Shown piece by piece: positions 34,070 through 44,517 of a stretch of 64,000 bases of DNA (within the stretch, counting starts at the first letter, position 1; every line of letters starts with the position of its first letter). The notes beneath the pieces were generated by a model. The model was not told where the DNA came from and did no database searches. It saw nothing but the letters and a program-made list of their open reading frames with translations. The position numbers and the translations under genes are program-made. The DNA comes from Citrus sinensis (lineage: Eukaryota > Streptophyta > Magnoliopsida > Sapindales > Rutaceae). Location of the stretch: positions 42,861,501 to 42,925,500 of the forward strand of contig NC_068558.1 in the NCBI RefSeq assembly GCF_022201045.2, in the 5' to 3' direction.

Positions 34070-34450
34070 GCAACTGCAATCGACGAGATGAAGCCGTGAT
34101 GGATGCAATCAATGGGTAGAGACAGAGAGACAGATCCAACGAGCAGGTGTGAAGACACCCAAGGCGAGAGAGAGGGAGAAAGTTGACAGAGAGAGCAAAG
34201 AGCAGAGTGAGGATGCGTGAGAAACGGCTGCGTTTTGGTGTGACTGTCGTGTGAGTTTTTCTCGTTTGCTGTGGGGAAGAGATGCCAAGAATCAGGGAGA
34301 GTGTGGGAGCTGTGTGTGCGCGTGCAAGCCACAGTAACTTTTTTTATAGTTAGCACAAAGCGCACCGTTTTGTGCCAACTGTGGTACTAACGGTTGTAAG
34401 AATCTCATTTTCCTTATTTATTTGCCGATGTCGTGAATTCTCGACAAAAG
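34070..34450 (-). promoter_or_regulatory. Promoter-like CT-rich repeat module C
   Basis: On the minus strand: GATTCTTACAACCGTTAG, GGCACAAAACGGTGCGCTTT, CTATAAAAAAAGTTACTGTG, then a leader rich in CACACACAGCTCCC and CTCTCTCTGTC words. The order TTCTTACAAC...TTTTGTGC...TATAAA matches module B, and TATAAAA.GGTTACAGT-like sequence matches module A. No coding region follows. Confidence 0.35.
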
Positions 34451-34758
34451 CCGTGCATTCAGTGCGAATGCATGACGGTCGAGGTTTGACTCCAATTGCA
34501 CCAACGCAACTAGGCTCAGTTACGTCAAGATGACATGTAATTTGAGAAGCAAGGTCTTGACGGTGTCGTTTTACTTTTAAATTAAGACTCACCCGTGTGA
34601 ACTCTACTGTATCTAAATAAAACGGAGGATGTTAGTTACAGACGCTGCAGCAACATATGAAGCTCATAGCCCAGCAAAATGGAAAAAAAAAAAGTTCATC
34701 TCAAATTTTATGACAACTTGACAAATAAGTAATTAAACAAAACCATAGCGTTAAGCTG

Positions 34759-35968
34759 GCATCTTATTACTGATGCCCTCTGGGATAAGTAATTCATAAA
34801 GAACCCTTGGTACTGAAAGCCTCTGTAGATTGGGGGATTCTAAGCATGGGTCACTGCTTTTGCTGGCTCTATGATACAATCATTCGTCGGCTATACGGAG
34901 AAAGCAGCAGATGTCCCGGCTTCCTTCGAATTCCTCACAGCTCTGTGCTCCTCACTTTTCACCTTATTATTACTGATAATCTGTATTCATATTTACATAT
35001 ATTCATAGCCCAAAATAAAATACATTTTGGCTGCCAACAACATTCAATGTGTACCAAAGTCATAATTATTACTTAAAAATGTAGTTACCTACCTGCAATG
35101 CATAGCCTATTGTTAATCACAAATGCATTAGGAAGAGGGTCAACGCCTATCCGTTCTCCATCCTTTGAAAACCTGAAGTCCACTGACGTCCCCTTGAAAA
35201 TGAATGGTTATGAGATTGGGGTCGCACTGTTTAGGGAGTCCCAGGGTGAAGCTTGGACCCGGGCACGGCGGATAATGATTAATTGACGACAATAATCTTT
35301 CACCTAGTTGATTCTTAAAATAACCAGATTCAGGCCCTAGTCCATCAGCTATCAGCTTCAGGATAATTGAACCCAACTTCTTTGCTTCAGTTGAATATGC
35401 CCCAACAACTTCCCTGTTATATTTCTATTGACATTAACGAATAACACACAAAATGTTAAGATCAATAATAGTATGGAACAAATCATGCTTACCGGTATCT
35501 GTTTGGCTTTTCAGGCCAATGTTTAAGACAATCCTCTAAGGGATGACAAGTATGTCTCAAGTTGTCACGCCACAAGTGAATCGCTTCTCGATGATAATTT
35601 AAGTTACTTTTATGGAGCTTGCAACTTCTACTAGGGTCCTCGGGGTGGAGACTTAGCTTGTCCTCTGCAGGCATATCAAAGAACTCCTCGAAGACTTTCT
35701 TGGTGTCATTTACTAGTTTCTTTGGAACTCCATGATTAATAACCTTTAGTGGACAGTACTTGCTTCAGCAATTTGATACATAAATGCATGTGTAACTGGA
35801 AGAATCCGAACTCTTTAGCAGCTTCGAGTATTTTCTGGACAGTATCAGATCGATTTAAACAGTGGTGGATGCAGGAATTATGGACTTTCCCGGTCTTGTT
35901 TCTAGTGGGAATACATAATTCTCGGGCAAGGATTGATCTTTGTACCACATTGAAACAAGCTTCTCCAT
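34759..35968 (-). pseudogene. Hyoscyamine-6-dioxygenase-like pseudogene (2-oxoglutarate/Fe(II) oxygenase)
   Basis: Third, decayed member of the tandem array, with the same four-exon plan as its neighbour at 36649-38011: exon 1 35968 to about 35795, exon 2 35743-35493 (intact, 251 nt), exon 3 35413-35093 (321 nt against 319), exon 4 from 34980. Exon 1 has lost roughly 30 bp and shifts frame after IIPASTT; its splice donor has lost the G of GT. Exon 3 carries two single-base insertions, and its iron-binding His is Gln (KQCDP). Exon 4 has in-frame stops and GTS in place of the 2-oxoglutarate-binding RTS. The multiple independent lesions make restored function very unlikely. Good match to the neighbour indicates local duplication followed by decay. 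Confidence 0.88.
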
Positions 35969-36648
35969 TGCTACAATTTGGATGAGTGAATCCTCCAGGG
36001 AAAGTAATGGCGTCGTGGTGGGAAGAGAGTGTGAACTTATGTAATTACAGAAAACGGAATATTCCAATACCATTTGCTTTGGAATTGCTTGTAAACTTGG
36101 ACAATTGCAATCAGCTGACCATTAAATCCAAATCATATAATTTATTAAAGATGAATAAAATATTGTATAGTTCTTTTCAAATGCATTATTTTAATTAATC
36201 ATCAGCATTCGGCGCCTAGCTCAAGAATTAGTAATGTCTAATAGAGTTTACTTTGTTAATACTTAATAGCTACACTGACAATCACTAATTGCTCTTGTAC
36301 AATCCTAACCAAGCCATGATTATGATTGGTGAACAGCACCGATTACTCCAATTGCAGTTGCTCTAAATATTCAAAACCAATTTGTGTAAGCCATGAAGTT
36401 CTGCAGGCTGCAGCTTATATTTTGAAATTTTAGGGTGTCATGAGACTGTATGATCAATAACAGAATGTATAAAGAAGTTCACTTCCACAGAATCATCTCT
36501 AATTTGACCAGTGTGAAAATACATAACCAAGTTTCCTCCTAATGGACAACAGTGTCCCTGGCTTCATTATTTATACAAAACCAAATATGCCAGTTTTTGC
36601 TCTCTTTTGGCAAAGCACTGTCTTAAGCTTGTCTCTTGTAAAGTTCCA
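35969..36648. other. Spacer between dioxygenase copies
   Basis: Former promoter region of the pseudogene and 3' flank of the next gene. No other gene is seen. Confidence 0.4.
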
Positions 36649-38011
36649 TCACTGGTTTCTTCTTGTCGGATTGGATATGTAATCCATTAAGAACTCCTGG
36701 TACTGAAAGGCTCTGTAGATTGGAGGATTCGATGCCTCGGTCAAAGTTTTTGCAGGCTCTATCACACAATCATTGGCAGGATTTATGAATAAAGCAGCAG
36801 ACGTCCTAGCTTCCTTTGAATTCGTCACAGCTCTATGTTCCACGCTTTTCAGCTTGTTGTTACTGATAACCTTTAATTATATATATATATGATCCAAAAT
36901 GAAATATAATTAGACAAGAACGTCCAATGTAAAAAAGTCACAACTATTACTTAAAATGCGATTACCTGTAATATATAGCCTATGTTAATCACAAATGCAT
37001 TGGGAAGTGGCTCAACACCAATCCATTCTCCATCCTTGAGAACCTGAAGTCCACAGACATCCCCTTGAAGTAGAATGGTTATGAGGTTGGGATCACAGTG
37101 TTTAACAAGTCCTAGGGTTAAGCTTGGATTCGGGCACGGCGGGTAATGATTAATTGATAGCACTGAGCTTTCACTTAGTTGATTCCTAAAATAACCAGAT
37201 TCAAGTCCCAGTCCTTCAGCAATCAACTCCAGGATGATTGAGCCCAACTTCTTTGCTTCATTTGAATATGCCCCGACAACCTCACTGTTTCATCTACTTA
37301 GATGTCATCTTAATGAACTACGAAAAACATATCGAATATTGAGATAAAATGACTTATGAAGCAAGTTATGTTTACCGGTATCTAGTTGGCTTTTCAGGCC
37401 AGAATTTCATACATTCCTCCAACGGATGACAAGGATGTCTCAAGTTGTCACGCCATAAGTGAATCTCTTCGCGATCATAACTTAAGCTGCTTGTGTATAG
37501 CTTGCAAGTTTTACTTGGATTCTCAGAGTAGAAACTTACCTTGTCCTCTGCGGGCATGTCAAAGAACTCCTTGAAGACATCCATGGTGTCATTTATTAGT
37601 TTCGGTGGAACTTCATGCTTAATAACCTGTTTGTCAGCGATTGCAGTAGCAATTTGTTTCATAAATCAGAGTTGTGACTGGCTAATGACACCAAACCTTG
37701 CGTGGAATTATCTATTTGAGAAAACCTACCTAATAAAGAAACACACACAAACGATTATAGAAGACTGAGAAGGGGTAACAAAAAAAAATAAGGTACTTGT
37801 GAACCTGGAAGAATCCAAACTCTTTGCTAGCCTGCAGTATTTGCTGAATGGTATTTGATCGATTTTGATCAGATGCTTTGCTTAGATCGATCACGGGAAT
37901 GGTGGTGCATAGAGGAATTATGGACTTTCCAGGCCTTGTTTCTGGTGGGAATATGTAATTTTCTGGCAAGTATTGTTGATCTTTAGACCAGATAGAAACA
38001 AGTTTCTCCAT
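36649..38011 (-). CDS. Hyoscyamine-6-dioxygenase-like 2-oxoglutarate/Fe(II)-dependent oxygenase, copy 2
   Basis: Four exons: 38011-37805, 37626-37376, 37284-36966, 36870-36649; all introns GT-AG; 332 aa. The enzyme would hydroxylate or otherwise oxidise a small metabolite in the cytosol using 2-oxoglutarate and O2; the substrate cannot be read from sequence, and the H6H name is by resemblance (PAEDK, CKLYTSS, GVEPxPxAFVxNIG). The DIOX_N-like region is about residues 35-150. The Fe(II) triad is His215, Asp217 (KHCDPNLITI) and His271 (EHRAV), with the 2-oxoglutarate site RTS 281-283. An oddity: the usual NHGV at the exon 2 start is KHEV (residues 72-75). Exon sizes 251 and 319 nt are identical to the neighbour at 38639, showing tandem origin. 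Confidence 0.9.
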
Positions 38012-38638
38012 TTCTGCAATGTAGATGAGTGAATCTTGAGAGGAAATTAATGTGCTGGTTTTAAGGTGTGAAATTGGTCCGGAATTTTTTATACAATTCC
38101 TTGAAATAGAACTTGCCCCAAAGTCATACTAATATTAAATTTGAGTTTGGTTGGTCTGTTTTTATTTCGTGTACTTTACCTAGGATGAAAATATATTGTT
38201 TATTTCATTTCAGAGATCATTATTTGATTTCTTTCTCAATTAAGCATCGGCAACTAGCCCATTAATTAGTAATATTTAATAAAGTTTACTTTGATATTAG
38301 CAATACATTGACAACCGCTATCTGATTACACACTAGCATAAACTAAACCATGATTATGACTGGTGAACGGCATCAGACACCAATATAAATTGCTCTACCA
38401 ATCTGAGTAAGCAAAGTAGCATTTGCTTTTTCAATAAATCTGAATTATTGTAGAAGCTGTTGTCTTCTGAAACAAATCAAGTTAAGTAACTACAGGCATT
38501 TGCATCCAAGGACATGAGTCATGCCAATATTTTCTAAAAAATATTTAAGTTGATTGTCCAATACAATACAATTGTGCCTCTGTGTGTGTGTGTGTGTTTA
38601 TATATATATATTTATTTATATCTTCTCTGGCACTATTA

Positions 38639-39984
38639 TTAATATATACTTCTGGAGCTTATAAACTTCTGTACAGCTTCAGCATCAGCAGACTTGGATA
38701 GAAAGTCAACATGAAAGTCTTTAAATTTGAGTGCTCTGTAGATTGGGGGATCACAAGCATTAACCAGAGCTTTTTCAGGCTCTATAAGGCTGTCATTGGA
38801 CGGATACACAAAGAAAGAAACAGTTGTCCTGGCATCCGTGGAATTTGTCACCACACGATGCTCTGCCCCTTTAAGCTTGCCGTTGCTAATTATCTACAAT
38901 TGATCGGATATTTAAAACTTGTAAAATTTGTCATTAACTTAAACCAAAAACATCAAATGACTGCATACATACCTGTAACACGTAGCCTATGTTAACAACA
39001 AATGCATGAGGAATAGGCTCAACACCAATCCATTCCTCATCTTTGAAGACTTGGAGGCCATGAACATCCCCTTGAAGAACAATGGAGACGACACCAGGAT
39101 CACGGTGCCTAGCTAATCCCAGAGTTAAACTTGGGTCAGGGCAAGGGGGATAGTGATTGATCAAAAGCATTGGACTTTCACTAAGATCACTGCTGAAATA
39201 CCCAGAGCTGAGTTTTAGTCCTTCAGAAAGCAGTTCCAGGATCTTGGAACTCAGCTTCCTTACTTCAATTGAATATTTCCCAATAACCTCTCTGAAAAAA
39301 ATGACACAAAAGAGACATCATTTATTTTCTTAGCCTGATCAACGTAAATGTGAGAATTTTCTGCACAAAGATAAGTAATTTGGAGTAATACCGATATCTG
39401 ACTGGCTTTGCAGGCCAGAATTGCATGTATTTCTCAAAAGAATGAGAGGGGTGAATTAAGCAATCTCTCCAGTAATGTTTTTCTTCAGTTGCATATTTTC
39501 CACTGCTTGTGTAAAGCTTGCAGCTTCTGTCTGGGTCCTTGGAGCATTCACTAATCTTGTCCTCAGCTGGCATTGCATGAAACTCTTTTGCAAGAGCAAG
39601 TGTGTCAGCGATTAAATCTTTAGAAACTCCATGGTTGGTCACCTGTTTATGTAATATTTTACACGAAAACATATGTGTTTCACATATTCATATCACCATA
39701 TTTTAAACAGAACATTTCAGGGAATATAATATGTTACCTGATGTGAGGAGAGGCTGATTATGATAAATTGATGATATATAATATGTTACCTGGAAAAATC
39801 CAAACTCTTTGCTAGCTTTCATAATCAGTTGAATGGTCTCCTTTCGATCTTGACCGCCAAGATCAAGTACTGGAATAGACTTACCTTGGGGGAAAAATAG
39901 CTTTCCAGGCCTTTGTTCTGGTGGGAAAACGTAAGCTTCTGGTAGCGGTCGAACATTAAACCAGCTTGAAACAAGTTTCTCCAT
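38639..39984 (-). CDS. Hyoscyamine-6-dioxygenase-like 2-oxoglutarate/Fe(II)-dependent oxygenase, copy 1
   Basis: Four exons: 39984-39790, 39642-39392, 39291-38973, 38893-38639; GT-AG introns; 339 aa. N-terminus MEKLVSSW is shared with the neighbour. The oxygenase core has NHGV (68-71), the metal triad His211, Asp213 (RHRDPGVVSI) and His267 (EHRVV), and the 2-oxoglutarate Arg277 in RTT, where the family normally has RxS. The C-terminus is slightly longer than in copy 2. It is the first gene of the array in transcription order and faces away from the ATL gene, leaving a 1.5-kb divergent promoter interval. An intact frame and splice sites suggest a working gene. The substrate is unknown; secondary metabolism is inferred from the family. 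Confidence 0.9.
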
Positions 39985-41459
39985 GATTTCAATGATGATC
40001 TGTATGACAGAACTGGAATTAATTCAGTGGTGTTAAATAGAGGAGGCATTAACATGCTTGCAGCAGATTGTTGACTAAGGAATAAAAATGTAATAAATCT
40101 TTTGAAAGCTTGCCCTTAATGGTGAGCCACATGCACATGCATCAGCAAATTGCTAATAATAGTAACAGAAGATAAGGATAAAAATTCATTTGGGTTTTGA
40201 TAATGAACAAGTTGCTATCAGCCTGATACACAATTAATTTTCACTAGCATGATTGTTTCTCCTTCCTGTAGGTGAAGATGCAGATTCTTCATTCTATTTT
40301 TGGGCAGAAACGTGTTTAAGCTACAGGGGTACAACTTTTTTTAGTCAGATACACTGCACCCATTATTTTGGTAGGAGAACAACCTGGATGGATGAGTATC
40401 TGCATCACTTTTCCATTCTGGAAAATTAAGGTTTTTTTTTTTGAATAAAAATTAATTTATAGGAAAAAAAAACCAGTTAATTACATAAGAAAATTAGAAA
40501 ACCAGTCTGGCTTCTTAGTTTTTCATGTAATATTTGATAATCCCACGTGTGCTGATGTGGTTCAAGTTTACTACTAATTAATTCGCCTCGAGAAAATCGT
40601 TTAAGTATAGTTTTTGCATGCACATCTGTGAATCTCGAAGGTCTTGAATAGATTATAATTTAAATTAGAGAAATCAAAGTGGGAGTTGCTCACTTGCATC
40701 CAGAAAACGTGAATATTAAAAGGCTAAAGTTTAGCTAAAAAATTCCTTCATAGCGATTATTAATTGCACGTACAATTTTTTTCCTTTGCCTGATCAGTGT
40801 TTACAAAAATCAAGAAATTTATGAATAAAATATTTTGGAGGTAACCCCGATAAATAAAACCGTTCCATTATTTCTCTCTCACATTTCAATTTGTAGGGGT
40901 CTTCTAATTTCATTTTTCCGATACATATACACCGCGAAAAGAGGAGTTAAAAATGTATAATGCTTGCTACATTCTGATTTGTATCATAACAGGAAATCTT
41001 GGGACCTACCAGCGTGCACAAGGTGACTGGATGATCATTCCATTTGAATACCAAGAAGTTAATTTGGGTTTTGCTTTCTCTACTTAAAAAATAAAAAATA
41101 ATAAAAATAAATAAATAGTTCAAAGGCTCTCAATTTTCTTGCTTAACATGAAAGTCTCGCCAGCAGCACTTCAGGGCACGTTTAGTTTAAGTGATCTCTT
41201 CTTTCATGTACATGTGCTTCTCAAGATTTTTCATGTATTTTATTTGGGTGCCCATTTCCAAATCAATAAAATCTCTGACTTTAGCTATTTTATTCCGCTT
41301 GGGCTATGTTAGCAACATTGCCTCTTAGTTTCTCTTTGAAGATAGTCTTTATCTGATTCACATGTACGAGTCTGTTTATTTTAACATTTCACTGAATTCA
41401 TAAGTCAACCTCACATCATCTGCATCTACTCCAAAAGACTCCTTTGGGATTGTCTGCTT
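39985..41459. other. Divergent promoter interval (dioxygenase minus / ATL plus)
   Basis: About 1.5 kb of AT-rich DNA separates two divergently transcribed genes and should contain both promoters. No coding region is seen; short frames lack similarity. Confidence 0.45.
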
Positions 41460-42503
41460 ATGGCCCCTGACCACAACCACTTCTATAACCTGGGAGATCA
41501 GGCTCTAGCACCCATCAAAAGCCAGGAAATGTTAACAAATCAAGCTTCATTGTCGAATTCGGAATCTGCCTTTCCTATACTAGCCATTGCTATCCTAAGT
41601 ATCACGGGCACCGCGTTCTTGCTTCTTAGCTACTATGTTTTTGTGAGTAAATGTTGCAATAACTGGCACCTAATTGATCTGCTGAGAAGATTTTCTGTGT
41701 TGCGAGCTAGACAGATTGAAGAACCATTTATAGCCCTCTCTCCAACAATGTGGAACCGCGGGCTTGATGATTCTGTCATTCGCGATATCCCAACTTTTCA
41801 ATTCAAAAGAGAAGGTGAGGAGATGAGTATATACGGTTGTGTGGTTTGTTTGAATGAGTTTCAAGAAAAAGATATGCTAAGAGTTCTTCCCAACTGTAGT
41901 CACGCATTCCACTTAGATTGTATTGATATATGGTTTCAGAGCAATGCAAATTGCCCTCTTTGCCGCACAAGCATTTCAGGGACAACTCGATATCCAATTG
42001 ATCAAATTATTGCACCGAGACCTTCACCTCAGGGCTCACAGCAATTTAGTGAAAGCCTCATGGGTGGTGATGATGATTTTGTGGTAATTGAATTGGGAGG
42101 AGAAGATGAAGTTTTGTTCTCACATAGGCAAGAAGAAAGAGACAATTCGTCTGAAGTTTTTGATCAGCCCCGAAGTCAATCACCGAAGACGCTAGAGCAG
42201 AAGCTTGGGAACTCAAAACGAAAGAAACGACACCATGTCTCAATCATGGGGGATGAGTGCATTGATGTAAGACAGAAAGATGATCACTTCTCTATTCAAC
42301 CCATTAGGAGATCCTTCTCACTGGATTCTGCAGCTGATCGACAGCTTTACATAACTGTCCAAGCAATTGTCCAACAAAATGGGCATAATGGAGAGGTTAG
42401 TACTAATGAAGAATGTAGTGCCAGAGTCCGCAAATCTTTCTTCCCGTTTGGACGAGTCAGGGGATCAAGAAATGCTGTTCTTCCTGTTGAATTTGAGTTA
42501 TAG
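41460..42503 (+). CDS. ATL-family RING-H2 E3 ubiquitin ligase
   Basis: Intronless, 347 aa, typical of the ATL family. ATLs are membrane-bound E3 ligases that transfer ubiquitin from E2 enzymes. One transmembrane helix lies at about residues 37-63; the GLD signature is at 101-103 (NRGLDDSVIRDIP); the RING-H2 runs from C127 to C168 with ligands C127, C130, C146, H148, H151, C154, C165 and C168, and the E2-contact Trp158. The C-terminal half is acidic then basic, with a serine-rich RRSFSLDS motif (309-316) seen in ATL16/ATL1-like members and a closing VLPVEFEL. It is divergent from the dioxygenase array. Which substrate it targets cannot be inferred; defence or hormone responses are common for ATLs. 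Confidence 0.93.
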   Translation: MAPDHNHFYNLGDQALAPIKSQEMLTNQASLSNSESAFPILAIAILSITGTAFLLLSYYVFVSKCCNNWHLIDLLRRFSVLRARQIEEPFIALSPTMWNRGLDDSVIRDIPTFQFKREGEEMSIYGCVVCLNEFQEKDMLRVLPNCSHAFHLDCIDIWFQSNANCPLCRTSISGTTRYPIDQIIAPRPSPQGSQQFSESLMGGDDDFVVIELGGEDEVLFSHRQEERDNSSEVFDQPRSQSPKTLEQKLGNSKRKKRHHVSIMGDECIDVRQKDDHFSIQPIRRSFSLDSAADRQLYITVQAIVQQNGHNGEVSTNEECSARVRKSFFPFGRVRGSRNAVLPVEFEL

Positions 42504-44517
42504 TGTGAGACTGTTCAATTTGAACACTGCTTGTTTAGTTTCTTTTCATTTTTTTTTTTTGAGATGTTAGGTTTTTGAAGATGACATTGAACTGTTGCTT
42601 GGCAACAATCTGATGAGTGTAGGGTGACTTTGGATTGATTTTCACATTGGGTGAAAAGTTGAAACAATTGCGATTCTTACTGAAATGTAGGAATGGGTGT
42701 GGAATTATTGCTTACGCCACTATGGTTGGATAAGACTTCTTATTCTATAATAAGTATCTTCTTCTTCATGAATGAGAATGATTGCTCATCAGAGCCGGGA
42801 AAAGAAGGCCGGCCTGATATAGTGGGAGCCAGAGAAGAGGGACCAAACAATGAGTTATCATAAGTGAAACATATAAAGTCTCCTTTAGGAATGGTCACCA
42901 TTCTCTTTTGTCTTGTAGTTATTATTCTGATGTTGGTGAAAGAGCAGAAGCCATGATTCTGCTCAAGTTTAAGATTAATTATCTGAAAATTATGTAAAGA
43001 TTAATTATGGATGGAATTTTTTTTTTCAGTATTTTTCAGGCAGAAAGAGCACGTTTGTCTATTCGACTGAAAGCTGTTTTACACAAACGAGTCGGGGAGG
43101 GGCCAATCCATTTTGCACGTACCAATCATGACTATTTGCCAAGGGCAGTATACGAGGATTGACGTACTCTTAGCAGTATCAACTGTTTAATCTTTACTGA
43201 TGTGCTTAAACAACAAAGTGGTCTCTCAATAAGCTTTAAGTTCTCACTTGGGTATTTTTGATCAAATCATAACAAGAAGCGATCTATCAAACAAGATACT
43301 GAAGATGAAGGAAAACATATTTTGGCCCATCCGGCAACAGATCTGTGAATCTGAGCAATAGTATATCAGCTGAAGTGTACACGGTGCTTCAATTTTGTTT
43401 AGCATTTCAATACCATGAATAAAGGATCCAACAGGAATTTTTTTATTTTATTTTAAATTGTTTCAAAAGAAAGAGCAATTATATATGCATGCAATATGAA
43501 CATAGAACATCATCAAGATATTAATATCCAGAGTTTCATCATTATCATTAAAATTATTCCTCCCTATCAATTGCTTGTGGATAGCCACTGCCTTATAAGC
43601 ATTATAATTTAACTGGGGAGAGTCACTAAATACACTAATTCTTGCTTGAAAAAAGTGAGAAACAAAGTGAAAAATGCAGCACAAACATGAAAAAGAAGCT
43701 TTTGTGAGTGAGTGATCAAGTACCATGTGAAAACCTGTGACGTAGGTCAGATTATTTGCACTAGCTTCTTAATAATGAGCTTTATCAAATGCTCTCTTCT
43801 TAATACAGGAAACAATCGAAGCCCATCAAGCCCTATCAACAAGCAATTGATAGGTCTCATGAGAATTGCATGCATAGCATTATGTTATGCAATTATGCAG
43901 GCAATAGAAACGGCATTGCACAATAACACGTGTATTAATCAAATTTTGAGCAAATCATAATGCATTTGGGAATGAGAAAGATACAAGCATCATTTTATTG
44001 GCCATCTAAATTTCTCAGAGGAATCCCAAGTTCTTAACAGAATACATATAGTATATACATGTAAAATATAATTACAATTATGACCTTTAAAAATCCTTGA
44101 ATCCTGACTGTTTATTCAAGGCATAAAATAAAACAAACTTAAGGGTCCAAATACCCTTTTGAAGCCTATGAATGTATCATGAATAGCAACTCGAATACAG
44201 TACAAAAACAGTACTCATGCAGTAAGACAAACAAACAGGACTACTTAGACCTCATAGAAGATACAGCCTACTAGAAACAAAATAATGTAATCTCATATTA
44301 TAATGCTCAAGATGCTATCAATACTAAACAATGAAGTAACACTTTGGCATCCCCAAGACAATTCAAAAATACATCAATTTGAGTTGCTTAAGTGACTAGT
44401 TGCATCAGTATGATAAATTTTAGAAGAGGAACAGTGACCCTGACCACTTCTATAATAACACTGACCATAAACAAAGAGTATGGTGATATGCCAAACCATG
44501 CCACATGGGGAAGTGTA
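42504..44517. other. Intergenic region between convergent ATL and TPR genes
   Basis: It holds the 3'UTRs of both genes. No further gene, RNA or clear transposon is seen in 2 kb. Confidence 0.45.
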
